Below are positions 1 through 7,735 of a stretch of 64,000 nucleotides of DNA, in pieces. Position 1 is the first letter of the stretch. The number at the start of each line of letters is the position of its first letter. The translations under genes and the position numbers were made by a program. The notes under the pieces were generated by a model, which was given only the letters and a program-made list of their open reading frames with translations, was not told where the DNA came from and did not search any database. Source of the DNA: Chitinophaga sp. YR573 (lineage in GTDB: Bacteria > Bacteroidota > Bacteroidia > Chitinophagales > Chitinophagaceae); the NCBI RefSeq assembly GCF_900110995.1, contig NZ_FOJF01000001.1:1629199-1693198 (forward strand), in the 5' to 3' direction.

Positions 1-309
1 CCCCGGCAGGTATTTACTGAAATAAGCCCCGGCCACAGTGGCGGGTATGCCAAACAATGCGCCCATAATAATAACGCGCTTGTTGAATAACTTTTCTTTG
101 CTGTATACGGTTGTTGCAGAAATAGTACTGGTGATGGCTGCCGGCAGTGGAGATGCCAGTGCAAAGAATGGATTTACTCCGGCAAATATCTGCAAGGCTG
201 GCGTACTTACGGCGCTTCCACCTTTCCCCAGAAGTCCGGATAAATATCCTACTATAAGGCCGATAAAAAGAATGGCAAGGTAATTCGTATTTTCTAGTAA
301 TCCGATCAT
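1..309 (-). CDS. TauE/SafE (DUF81) family permease, partial (N-terminal part)
   Basis: Minus-strand frame opening with ATG at 309 and running off the left edge, about 103 residues visible. It begins with a hydrophobic helix (residues ~8-22) followed by a GKGGSAVSTPALQ motif, which fits the first repeat of TauE/SafE permeases (proposed exporters of sulfite or organosulfonates). A second hydrophobic stretch lies near residues 75-95. Family assignment rests on motif and hydrophobicity. The substrate cannot be told. The rest of the gene lies outside the window. Confidence 0.8.
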   Translation of the reverse strand, partial: MIGLLENTNYLAILFIGLIVGYLSGLLGKGGSAVSTPALQIFAGVNPFFALASPLPAAITSTISATTVYSKEKLFNKRVIIMGALFGIPATVAGAYFSKYLPG

Positions 310-650
310 AATAGAGTAAGTACGCTTGGTGTAATAGCGATACTCAGGTGGTTGGTTTTATTGCAGGCATTATCAGGATTTGCCGGCAAAACGTTGAAAT
401 TACAGGTATCCCTCTCAGAGGACAGTTCAAAAGTACTGTGTTAGCAGTGGGTAGACAAAAATGAGGGGATCACTTAAAGTTATGGAAGATAACCTGTGGT
501 TATAGATTGTACAGGCGGGCGTAAGAGGCTCCTATAGCCTACTAAGCCTAGTAAATCTATGTTTTGAATGTTTTAAAATAAGAAGATATACTATTGATAA
601 TTGTTATGGGTTCGGACAGCGTTTAGAGGTTTTAGTTAGAGATTATAACG
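310..650. other. Intergenic region, no gene seen
   Basis: A 341-bp spacer between the 3' end of eboF and the start of the TauE-type permease, both minus. It must carry the permease promoter. I see no open frame of useful length, no tRNA, and no strong terminator after eboF. The minus strand contains CTGAGAGGGATACC and GATAATGCC, vaguely like parts of a TPP riboswitch, but the core is not preserved. Confidence 0.5.
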
Positions 651-2018
651 CTATTTTGTTAATGCATCCCATATCACATGATACACATCCGTTGCCTGGA
701 TCTCTGTACCTGCCTGCGGCTTATTCGTAATCATCAGCGGCTGATAAGCAGGGTTCTCTTCCAAACGCCCGTGAGAGCCCTTAATAAGCGTAGCATCCAG
801 TGGAATAACGTTCATCAGGTAACGGAAGCCCAACTTCTTCTTTAACAGCTTAAAGCCCGCTTTCATCTTAATCAGCGGATCTGCCGGGTTCATAAACATC
901 TCAACAGGATCATAACCAGGTTTACGATGAATCTCTACAAGACGGGCAAAATCAGGCGCTTTCGCATCGTCCATCCAGTAGTAATAAGTGAACCAGCTAT
1001 CCGCATCCGCTACAAGAATTAATTCACCACTACGGGAATGATGCATATTATGCTTACGCTTGCCTTCACGGTCAAGCACCAACTGCACACCAGGCGTATT
1101 CTCAACAATAGTACGCACCTTTTTATAACTCGCGGGGTCATTCACATACACATGTGCTATCTGATGATCTGCTACTGCAAATGCTTTGGAAGCGCCAGGA
1201 TCAAGAATTTCCAACCCCCTCTCCTCACGCACGGCAATCAATCCATGTTCACGGAAAATACGGTTTAAGTGAACAGGACGATTCACATTAGTAATACCAT
1301 ATTCAGACAATAAAATCACTTCACAATCTTTCTTCTCATAGAACTCTACCAGTTGTTTACACACCCCATCAATCTCATGCAATTCTTTACTGATCTTCGT
1401 AAAATCCTGTCCGAATTTTTGTAAACAATAATCCAGATGAGGAAGATATATCAATGTTAAAGTAGGATCATACAAATCATCGGTAAGCATAGACGCATCC
1501 GCAATCCACTGTGTAGAGCGGATACTGGCGCCCGGGCCCCAGAACTGGAATAACGGGAACGTACCCAGTTCTTTCTGCAGATGATCACGCAAAGAAACAG
1601 GATGCGAATAGCAGTCCGGCATTTTACGCCCATCTGATAAATATTGAGGACGTGGTGTTACAGAGAAGTCCGCAGAGGAATACATATTGTACCACCAGAA
1701 CATTTTAGAACAGGTAAAAGAAGGATCCAGTTTGCGGGCCTTTTCCCATATTTTAGCGCTTTCTACCAGTTTATCAGACTGCTTCCAGAACTTTATTTCA
1801 CAGTCGGCACGATCGTACCAGCCATTACCTACAATACCATGTTCTGCAGGCCATTGCCCCGTGATATAAGTACTTTGTACAGCGGTGGTTACAGCGGGTA
1901 CCATTGGTTTAACAGTAGTAAGATGATTCCGCTTAACATACTGCTGTAAAAAAGGAGTATGCATTCCTATGAGGGAGGAGGAAAGTCCTACCACATCAAT
2001 AACAACTGTTTTTTTCAT
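651..2018 (-). CDS. eboF: EboF: alkaline phosphatase/phosphodiesterase superfamily protein
   Basis: A 455-residue soluble enzyme of the alkaline phosphatase superfamily (nucleotide pyrophosphatase/phosphodiesterase branch), last gene of the ebo cluster. Seen: N-terminal strand ending in Asp (VVIDVVGL), a PAVTTAVQSTYITG segment containing the probable nucleophile Thr, GIVGNGWY, LPHLDY for a second metal ligand set, and SHGRLEEN near the C terminus. The usual SDHGM metal motif reads SEYGIT here. No signal peptide is visible, so it is probably cytoplasmic. It follows eboE by 47 bp. In the ebo literature the cluster is tied to export of precursors such as the scytonemin monomer. The substrate of this enzyme is unknown. 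Confidence 0.85.
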   Translation of the reverse strand: MKKTVVIDVVGLSSSLIGMHTPFLQQYVKRNHLTTVKPMVPAVTTAVQSTYITGQWPAEHGIVGNGWYDRADCEIKFWKQSDKLVESAKIWEKARKLDPSFTCSKMFWWYNMYSSADFSVTPRPQYLSDGRKMPDCYSHPVSLRDHLQKELGTFPLFQFWGPGASIRSTQWIADASMLTDDLYDPTLTLIYLPHLDYCLQKFGQDFTKISKELHEIDGVCKQLVEFYEKKDCEVILLSEYGITNVNRPVHLNRIFREHGLIAVREERGLEILDPGASKAFAVADHQIAHVYVNDPASYKKVRTIVENTPGVQLVLDREGKRKHNMHHSRSGELILVADADSWFTYYYWMDDAKAPDFARLVEIHRKPGYDPVEMFMNPADPLIKMKAGFKLLKKKLGFRYLMNVIPLDATLIKGSHGRLEENPAYQPLMITNKPQAGTEIQATDVYHVIWDALTK

Positions 2019-2065
2019 GTAGTGATGCTGTTAGAAAAACTGTGATCAAAGCTATAATTCCCTCT

Positions 2066-3277
2066 TCAAAATTCCAACTGTTGTAATACCCATTCCATCT
2101 CCCGGGAAACTGACTGGTCCATCGGTAATTTAAGATCAGCGGGTAATACATCCCAGGTGTATGTTTCGATTTCCAGGTGCGGTGTAAAAGGTTGTTTTAC
2201 CTGCAACTGCAGTACTTCTCTGATGTCTGTTTGTGTAGAAGATAAGAGGCCGTACTGGTCGATAAATACCGGAACATGAAAATGGGAACGCCATTCTTTC
2301 ACAGCAACATTATCTGCATCTGAAATTGCCTGCGGCAGATCAGGATAATGCAGATAACCGGTAGCTGTACGGGCAATTACCTGGTGTAAATAAGTAGGTT
2401 CATTAAATGTACGGAAGGCATCAACAATAGCCTCACGTTCTATATTGCCTTCCGGCAGTATCGCTTTGAGCGCTGCGCTGATCTGCAGCTTACCTATACG
2501 AAGACCATACTGGCGCATGGTGTCCAGCACTGCTGCCGGAGATTCATATACTAAGGCAAAATGACAAACATCATAACATAGCTGGATATGTGCTTTTACT
2601 TTTTCCGCGGCTTCTTCTTCCGTAAAACCGAATTTATCTACCAGCATGGGAATAGCAGCAGGCAGTAAGTAGTCGAAGAACCAACGGATATATTCTGCTG
2701 AATTCTCCAGCATCCCATCTGGTTCCGGCTCTACATCCAGGTGCATGAAAGGCCCGCCACTACGGTGAATACCTACCAGTTGCTGCACTACCTGTAACAT
2801 GTTCAGTGTAGCATTTTCCATGATGGCATCTCGTTCCGTTTCACAGCGCACATGCCATAACTTATATGAAAGAGGGGAAGTAGAGATACCACCTTCCACG
2901 CCATCCGGCAACAAAGCTGCCAGGATACGGAACAGCCGCATCGTATATGCAACTCTTTCAGGAGTGGTCCAGTCGGGAGTATGTACCTCGTCTTTTACTA
3001 CTGTATGATGGAAACCTCCGTAAGGAAATCCGTTCATGGTGAATACGTAGCAATCATGCTCTTTCAGCCATGCCTTGAAGGCATTCAACGTGGGTTCCTT
3101 GCTTAATTCCAGGCTGGCAGTATTAGATAAGCGCAGCCCTATGCCAAAAGGTTTTTCCGGCGATACCCTGGCTTTTATCGCAGGGATAAACTGTTGCAGC
3201 TGTTCAAAATGTGCGGCCCAGTTTTCTCCGGGATGTATGTTGGTGCAATAGGTCAGATGGCTGTTAGCTATTTGCAT
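2066..3277 (-). CDS. eboE: EboE: TIM-barrel sugar isomerase/epimerase-like protein
   Basis: A 403-residue protein of the xylose isomerase-like TIM-barrel superfamily, matching the EboE metabolite traffic protein by position and sequence character. It opens with LTYCTNIHPGENW, typical for the family, and has barrel-type metal or substrate motifs: GFPYGGFH (~80), LDVEPEPDG (~180) and LCYDVCHFAL (~233). No signal peptide. The start overlaps the end of eboD by 14 bp, which suggests translational coupling. The reaction is not known. The fold suggests isomerase, epimerase or endonuclease-IV-like chemistry. Confidence 0.85.
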   Translation of the reverse strand: MQIANSHLTYCTNIHPGENWAAHFEQLQQFIPAIKARVSPEKPFGIGLRLSNTASLELSKEPTLNAFKAWLKEHDCYVFTMNGFPYGGFHHTVVKDEVHTPDWTTPERVAYTMRLFRILAALLPDGVEGGISTSPLSYKLWHVRCETERDAIMENATLNMLQVVQQLVGIHRSGGPFMHLDVEPEPDGMLENSAEYIRWFFDYLLPAAIPMLVDKFGFTEEEAAEKVKAHIQLCYDVCHFALVYESPAAVLDTMRQYGLRIGKLQISAALKAILPEGNIEREAIVDAFRTFNEPTYLHQVIARTATGYLHYPDLPQAISDADNVAVKEWRSHFHVPVFIDQYGLLSSTQTDIREVLQLQVKQPFTPHLEIETYTWDVLPADLKLPMDQSVSREMEWVLQQLEF

Positions 3278-4427
3278 ATCTGCTTTTTATGTTTTCAACG
3301 GCCTGATTCAGCAGGGCCACATCCATTTCATGTACTTCTGCTCCCTGTCCGATAGCTTTAAGCAGACAGATAGTGAGACGGCCTCCCAGGTGTTCCCGGA
3401 ATTCCTGTAAGCCTTTGATAACAGCAGAAGGCATACCGTCCTGCATTTCCAGCAGGGGATGGTATACAGGCAGTTGCAATAACTCTAACAGGCGAATAAT
3501 ACGCGCGGCGGCAGTAGTATCCAGCATGCCTAACAAAGAGGCGTAAACGCTGTCTACAGCCATCCCTATAGATACCGCTTCTCCATGACGCAGGGTGAAA
3601 TTGGTAAGCTGTTCCAGCTTGTGCGCACTCCAGTGGCCAAAGTCTAAAGGACGGGAAGAGCCGCTTTCAAACGGATCTCCGGCGCCGCCGATATGTTGCA
3701 TATGCAGTTCTGCACAGCGGTATACCAGCGTTTCCATAGCAGGCAGATTGCCTTCTGCCAGTGGCTGGGCATTCATTTCCAGCCATTCGAAGAAAGAAGC
3801 GTCTTTAATGAGCGCTACTTTCACCGCTTCTGCAATACCGGAACGCCAGTCTTCTATATCCAGTGTAGTAAGGAAATGGGAATCGTTGAATACTGCAGCG
3901 GGTGGTGCAAACGTACCCAGGAAGTTCTTCTTTCCTTTGTAGTTGATACCATTCTTCACTCCTACTCCGGAATCGTTTTGCGACAATACGGTAGTGGGTA
4001 TACGGATATGACGTACCCCTCTGTGGGATACCGCTGCTGCATATCCTACCAAATCCAGTACGGCACCACCGCCAATAGCAAGTACAAAGGAATGTCTGTC
4101 GATACCATATTGATCGATGGTATCTACCAGTTTATAAAAAAGGTCTTCGTCGTTTTTAACGGATTCTCCGCCGGGGATAATCACCACCGGGGCAGCCAGC
4201 TGATAGCCGCTGATAATAGCGCAATATGTTCCTATCTGTTCCTGAAGACCAGGATGTTTGCTGATTACACCTTCATCTGCTATTACCAGTAGTTTTTTAG
4301 TATAACCGGGAGCAGCCTGACTGGTTAAAAAATCTCTCAGATATGGGTTAGTAAGTGCAAAAAGATGTTGGGTAAAAAACACTCCGTAGGAGTAATTTAC
4401 ACTAAAAGATTGTTGAATTTGTTGCAT
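3264..4427 (-). CDS. eboD: EboD: 3-dehydroquinate synthase-like protein
   Basis: A 387-residue member of the sugar phosphate cyclase (dehydroquinate synthase) superfamily. Visible are the NAD-binding GGGAVLDLVGYAA motif, IPTTVLSQNDSGVGVKNG, and metal ligands in GIAEAVKVA, GHWSAHKLE and LRHGEAVSIGM. An in-frame extension reaches 4538, but its N-terminal 37 residues look like read-through of spacer. The ATG at 4427 (protein starting MQQIQQSF) fits the family and leaves 97 bp after eboC. As an ebo member it is unlikely to be the housekeeping AroB and may cyclise a different sugar phosphate. Confidence 0.88.
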   Translation of the reverse strand: MQQIQQSFSVNYSYGVFFTQHLFALTNPYLRDFLTSQAAPGYTKKLLVIADEGVISKHPGLQEQIGTYCAIISGYQLAAPVVIIPGGESVKNDEDLFYKLVDTIDQYGIDRHSFVLAIGGGAVLDLVGYAAAVSHRGVRHIRIPTTVLSQNDSGVGVKNGINYKGKKNFLGTFAPPAAVFNDSHFLTTLDIEDWRSGIAEAVKVALIKDASFFEWLEMNAQPLAEGNLPAMETLVYRCAELHMQHIGGAGDPFESGSSRPLDFGHWSAHKLEQLTNFTLRHGEAVSIGMAVDSVYASLLGMLDTTAAARIIRLLELLQLPVYHPLLEMQDGMPSAVIKGLQEFREHLGGRLTICLLKAIGQGAEVHEMDVALLNQAVENIKSRYANS

Positions 4428-4524
4428 GATGGTTGATTCATATGACCTGGAAAAACTGGACCTGTATCCTGTAAAATACAAAATTATTGCTACAACGTGG
4501 GCTTCCTGCTTATTGCGTACCTGA

Positions 4525-5427
4525 TTACGTAATGGCAAAAGCTTTAGACAGCAATATAGAAAAGGGCAGCAATATCAGTACCAGCATTGCATGTGGCAGG
4601 GAAGAAAAAGCGGCTACCCAGGCGGCATTCATCACAATCAGGGCGATAATCCCCCCTTTCACGGCTTTCCCGATATTAGGCCCTGACGGGTCCTTCATAG
4701 CGGTAAACAGCGGATAATTGATCATAAATGCGAATAATATGATAAAAGGGATTGCTTCCCAGATATGGCCGTTTATAATTGCCAGCACCAGCATGGTACA
4801 GTAAACGATGGCATAACAGACTGCTGTAAAGCGCAGGGTACGTGTATTCCCCCCATGCACCTCACCCCTGCTGATAGTTGTAACAGCGGCGATGTAAAGC
4901 ACCGGGATCAATCCCATCCACCAGTAACTGATCAATGCAGGTACAACAATACTGATCCCCATTAACAGGTTCAGCCCCCGGCATAAACCCATGTTTACAG
5001 GTCCCCAGGACTGATGTTTACCCCATTTATTATAGAAAAGGGCGGAAGCTGTGATGCCAAGCGCCAGGAAACCGGTGAGGCGGCCTACGGTAAAAGCGGC
5101 CAGGATCCCTACCAGTAACAGGTAGCTACCCAGTACAATTGCCTGTGTGCCGGAAATGAGCCCGCTGGGGATAGGGCGTTCGGGACGTTCTATTTTATCC
5201 AGCTTTGCATCCATTACATCATTCAATACTACTCCACCACCATAAAGCCCCATAGTAGCCAGGCAAAGGCATATTACAGGCAACAGGTGATCAAGGTAAT
5301 TTGCGACCGCCAATCCCAGGAAACCGGAAATTGCAATCCCTGCCAGTATGTCTGCTATTGCAGTCAGTATATTGGCGGGTCGCATTAAACGTAAGTATCC
5401 TAACAATTTGCTAATTATATAATTCAC
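4525..5427 (-). CDS. eboC: EboC: UbiA-like prenyltransferase
   Basis: A 300-residue integral membrane protein of the UbiA prenyltransferase superfamily with about eight or nine hydrophobic helices. The first Asp-rich loop reads NDVMDAKLDKIERPERPIPSG, with the conserved NDxxD pattern and the Arg-Pro run. The second polar loop is SRGEVHGGNTRTLRF, characteristic of EboC rather than of MenA or UbiA. It would act in the inner membrane, prenylating an unknown acceptor or working as a lipid-linked transport factor. It is third in the ebo cluster, 105 bp after eboB. Confidence 0.9.
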   Translation of the reverse strand: MNYIISKLLGYLRLMRPANILTAIADILAGIAISGFLGLAVANYLDHLLPVICLCLATMGLYGGGVVLNDVMDAKLDKIERPERPIPSGLISGTQAIVLGSYLLLVGILAAFTVGRLTGFLALGITASALFYNKWGKHQSWGPVNMGLCRGLNLLMGISIVVPALISYWWMGLIPVLYIAAVTTISRGEVHGGNTRTLRFTAVCYAIVYCTMLVLAIINGHIWEAIPFIILFAFMINYPLFTAMKDPSGPNIGKAVKGGIIALIVMNAAWVAAFSSLPHAMLVLILLPFSILLSKAFAIT

Positions 5428-5532
5428 CGGGCATACGGGTTTTCTACATTTACGACCTACGGGTAATGCACAGTGATACCAATCCCATTGGAATCATCGG
5501 CAATGTGCATAGGTTGTAAGTCGTAATTGCTG

Positions 5533-6519
5533 TTATTTGATAATATTAGACAGATTATCCCGTCTTGGTTGCTGACCACCTCTCAGCACGGTACTTCCGT
5601 TAAACTTCAGACTTTGATCTATTTCTTTTACCGCTTCAAAATCTGACTCATTGATCTGACCACTTTGTGCGAAGGCAGATATAGCATTGCGGAAAGTTAC
5701 CAAATGAATGTCATTCAAGTCAATACCACTTTCGTGCATGAGAGCAGCCGTTTTAGGCACCGCCAGGGGATCACTGATGCCCCAGTCGGCAGCAGAATTG
5801 ATCATAATCCGCTCGCTTCCATATTGCTTTACTACTTCTACCATTCTTTCGTTACCCATTTTGGTAAATGGATAAATGGTAAATGCGGCCCAGAAACCAC
5901 GGTCTAATACTTCCTGTACGGTTTCTTCATTGTTATGGTCTACGATCACCATACGAGGGTCCAGCCCATGTTCCATGGCAATGTCCATACTTCGCTGGGT
6001 ACCTTTCTTTTTATCGCGGTGTGGTGTATGGATCTGTACGGGCAAACCTGCTTCCTTAGCCAGTTCCAGCTGTGCACGGTAATATTTTTCTTCAGCGGGT
6101 GTCTGATCATCGAAGCCTATTTCACCGATACCAACTACGCCCTCTTTATAGATGAAGAGCGGCAGTATTTCCATCACTGCTTCCGCCAGTTTTTCGTTAT
6201 TGGCTTCTTTTGAATTGAGACCTATCGTAGTATAATGTTTGATACCGAATTGTGAAGCGCGGAACCGTTCCCAGCCTATCAGACTGTTGAAGTAATCCCT
6301 GAAGGTATCTATACCTGTACGTGGCTGTCCCAGCCAGAATGAAGGTTCTATAATAGCCGCAATACCTGCGTCAGCCATAGCCTGGTAGTCGTCGGTAGTA
6401 CGCGATGTCATATGTATATGCGGATCGAAGAACCGCATACCTTTAATTCTTTCCAGGAAAGCTGGATTAACGGTAAGTGGCTGTAAATTTTTTTCTGTTA
6501 ACTCATGACTACAACACAT
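5533..6519 (-). CDS. eboB: EboB: TatD-like metal-dependent hydrolase
   Basis: A 328-residue TIM-barrel amidohydrolase of the TatD type. The metal-binding HxH lies in FFDPHIHMTSRT (residues ~31-42). A Glu follows in GIGEIGFD, His in PVQIHTPH and VIVDHNNEE, and a later Asp in SAADWGISD, the usual TatD set. Soluble, no signal peptide. It is second in the ebo cluster, 51 bp after eboA. TatD proteins are nucleases or hydrolases, but the activity of the EboB branch is not established. Confidence 0.87.
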   Translation of the reverse strand: MCCSHELTEKNLQPLTVNPAFLERIKGMRFFDPHIHMTSRTTDDYQAMADAGIAAIIEPSFWLGQPRTGIDTFRDYFNSLIGWERFRASQFGIKHYTTIGLNSKEANNEKLAEAVMEILPLFIYKEGVVGIGEIGFDDQTPAEEKYYRAQLELAKEAGLPVQIHTPHRDKKKGTQRSMDIAMEHGLDPRMVIVDHNNEETVQEVLDRGFWAAFTIYPFTKMGNERMVEVVKQYGSERIMINSAADWGISDPLAVPKTAALMHESGIDLNDIHLVTFRNAISAFAQSGQINESDFEAVKEIDQSLKFNGSTVLRGGQQPRRDNLSNIIK

Positions 6520-6570
6520 GTCAATTCAATTTTACGATTCTATTATATACATTGAAGGTGTGATACACGT

Positions 6571-7413
6571 TTATGCTATACGGGCAGCAACGGAATCCCA
6601 GCTTAATGTTGATATTTCTTCCTTTACTAATTCAAGTGCAGGAGCATATGTACTGGAAGCACAGGCCAGTGTGGCCGCATCTCTTTCTACGCTATTCTCT
6701 GAATGCCAGACTCTTACTATATCCGGAAAAGAGACCTCATCTATGAACGGGCCTATTAAACGCCATAACAGGGGATTTACAGTACGGCCTGCTGCCCAGC
6801 GTTCGTGTGCGTAATCCCGTAGTGTATCTGCTAATTTCCTGTTTGCGCGTTTATCCAGTCCTGTGATGAGGTGTACCGGTTTATCTGTAAAGATCGCTTT
6901 CATCACCAGCTGGTTCCAGGCAGGCTCTTCCAGATACGCCGCCGGGTAAGGATTATGCAACATGATAGCTTCCAGTACCGGGCCAATATTGGAGCGGATA
7001 CCTTCTGCTGTACGCAGTCTCCACTCTTCCGGCCAGGCCAGTAATGGCAATGCGCCGTACAGGGCTATCTGCTCATTCATGTCTGCGGCCCCAAAGAGGC
7101 CTTCTATAGTTTGTACATACTGGTCTTTACTTTCTGTGGGAAGTTGCAACAGCCACCACATACGTGCGAGCCTGTCTAACGTATAACCATGTATGAAAAA
7201 TTCCGGTATTGTCGTATCAGGAATGATATTTTTTCCGGTAAACCGCGGTATAGCGGTAAATGTGCCATAGAAGCGCTGGGTAGCATTTGTTTCTTCCAGT
7301 TTACTTTTTTGCTGTTGCAGCCATTCCTGTACCTGTTGATTACTATTGTGTTGTATGATAGAATATAGTAATGTGCTTATCTTATTCTTTTCATCGTGGT
7401 ATAAAGCGTCCAT
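6571..7413 (-). CDS. eboA: EboA domain-containing protein
   Basis: A protein of 280 residues, first gene of the ebo cluster. EboA is a family of unknown function with no catalytic motif I can identify. GTFTAIPRFTGK, repeated Trp/Leu-rich helices and a GADMNEQIALYGALPLL stretch fit it, and the fold is probably all-alpha. The frame stays open upstream to a TTG at 7464 (297 residues). I prefer the ATG at 7413 because a -7-like box lies at 7462-7470 and the extra residues look like leader sequence. The start remains uncertain. Confidence 0.82.
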   Translation of the reverse strand: MDALYHDEKNKISTLLYSIIQHNSNQQVQEWLQQQKSKLEETNATQRFYGTFTAIPRFTGKNIIPDTTIPEFFIHGYTLDRLARMWWLLQLPTESKDQYVQTIEGLFGAADMNEQIALYGALPLLAWPEEWRLRTAEGIRSNIGPVLEAIMLHNPYPAAYLEEPAWNQLVMKAIFTDKPVHLITGLDKRANRKLADTLRDYAHERWAAGRTVNPLLWRLIGPFIDEVSFPDIVRVWHSENSVERDAATLACASSTYAPALELVKEEISTLSWDSVAARIA

Positions 7414-7461
7414 CTCACTACTGATTATTTCCGGGCTAAAGTTAGCAGAATATGGTTTAAA

Positions 7462-7494
7462 CAAATACTAAACTGTTACAGAAGGTGTGTACAA
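7462..7494 (-). promoter_or_regulatory. Possible ebo promoter (Bacteroidota type)
   Basis: On the minus strand a TTG (7494-7492) precedes TAGTATTTG (7470-7462) by 21 nt, resembling the -33 TTG / -7 TAnnTTTG pattern of Bacteroidota. The -7 match has one extra base. It overlaps the T tract of the upstream terminator and would give a leader of about 45 nt to the ATG at 7413. Pattern-based only. Confidence 0.35.
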
Positions 7495-7520
7495 TAAAAG
7501 AGAGGCACAATGTGCCTCTC
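7489..7520 (-). terminator. Rho-independent terminator of the FG-GAP lipoprotein gene
   Basis: GAGAGGCACA / TGTGCCTCTC form a perfect 10-bp inverted repeat around a single base (7500-7520). As RNA this is a 7-bp stem with a 7-nt loop. On the minus strand it is followed by TTTTATTG. It separates the gene at 7736-9226 from the ebo cluster. A second small stem (CCTGATT/AATCAGG, 7538-7556) lies just before it. Confidence 0.75.
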
Positions 7521-7735
7521 CTTCCGCCATTCTAAAACCTGATTAGTTCAATCAGGAGTATTATAATAAAACAACATATCCTTTACAGGTATATCGCTTT
7601 GGAATTCATTAATTACTCAGGAAAAACAATAGCTAAATGGGTTACGCGCCGGTTAGCAGCATAGATTTTGCCTGTTGTTCTACTGCAAGATAGGAATTTA
7701 TTTGTTACAACTGTGATCCCTTACGTTAAATCCTA

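Noticed and set aside
310..480. TPP riboswitch-like strings (CTGAGA, GATAATGCC) on the minus strand before the TauE-type gene
   Set aside because: The spacing is wrong and the conserved GAACCTGATC and GCGTAGGGA core parts are missing. The downstream gene is not a thiamine gene, and no matching helices were found.
3693..4292. 199-codon plus-strand open frame opposite eboD
   Set aside because: Antisense shadow of eboD: composition is Cys/Tyr-rich without domain features, and eboD motifs on the other strand are intact.
4525..5427. EboC as MenA or UbiA of quinone synthesis
   Set aside because: The second loop is SRGEVHGG rather than the usual second Asp-rich motif, and all neighbours are Ebo families.
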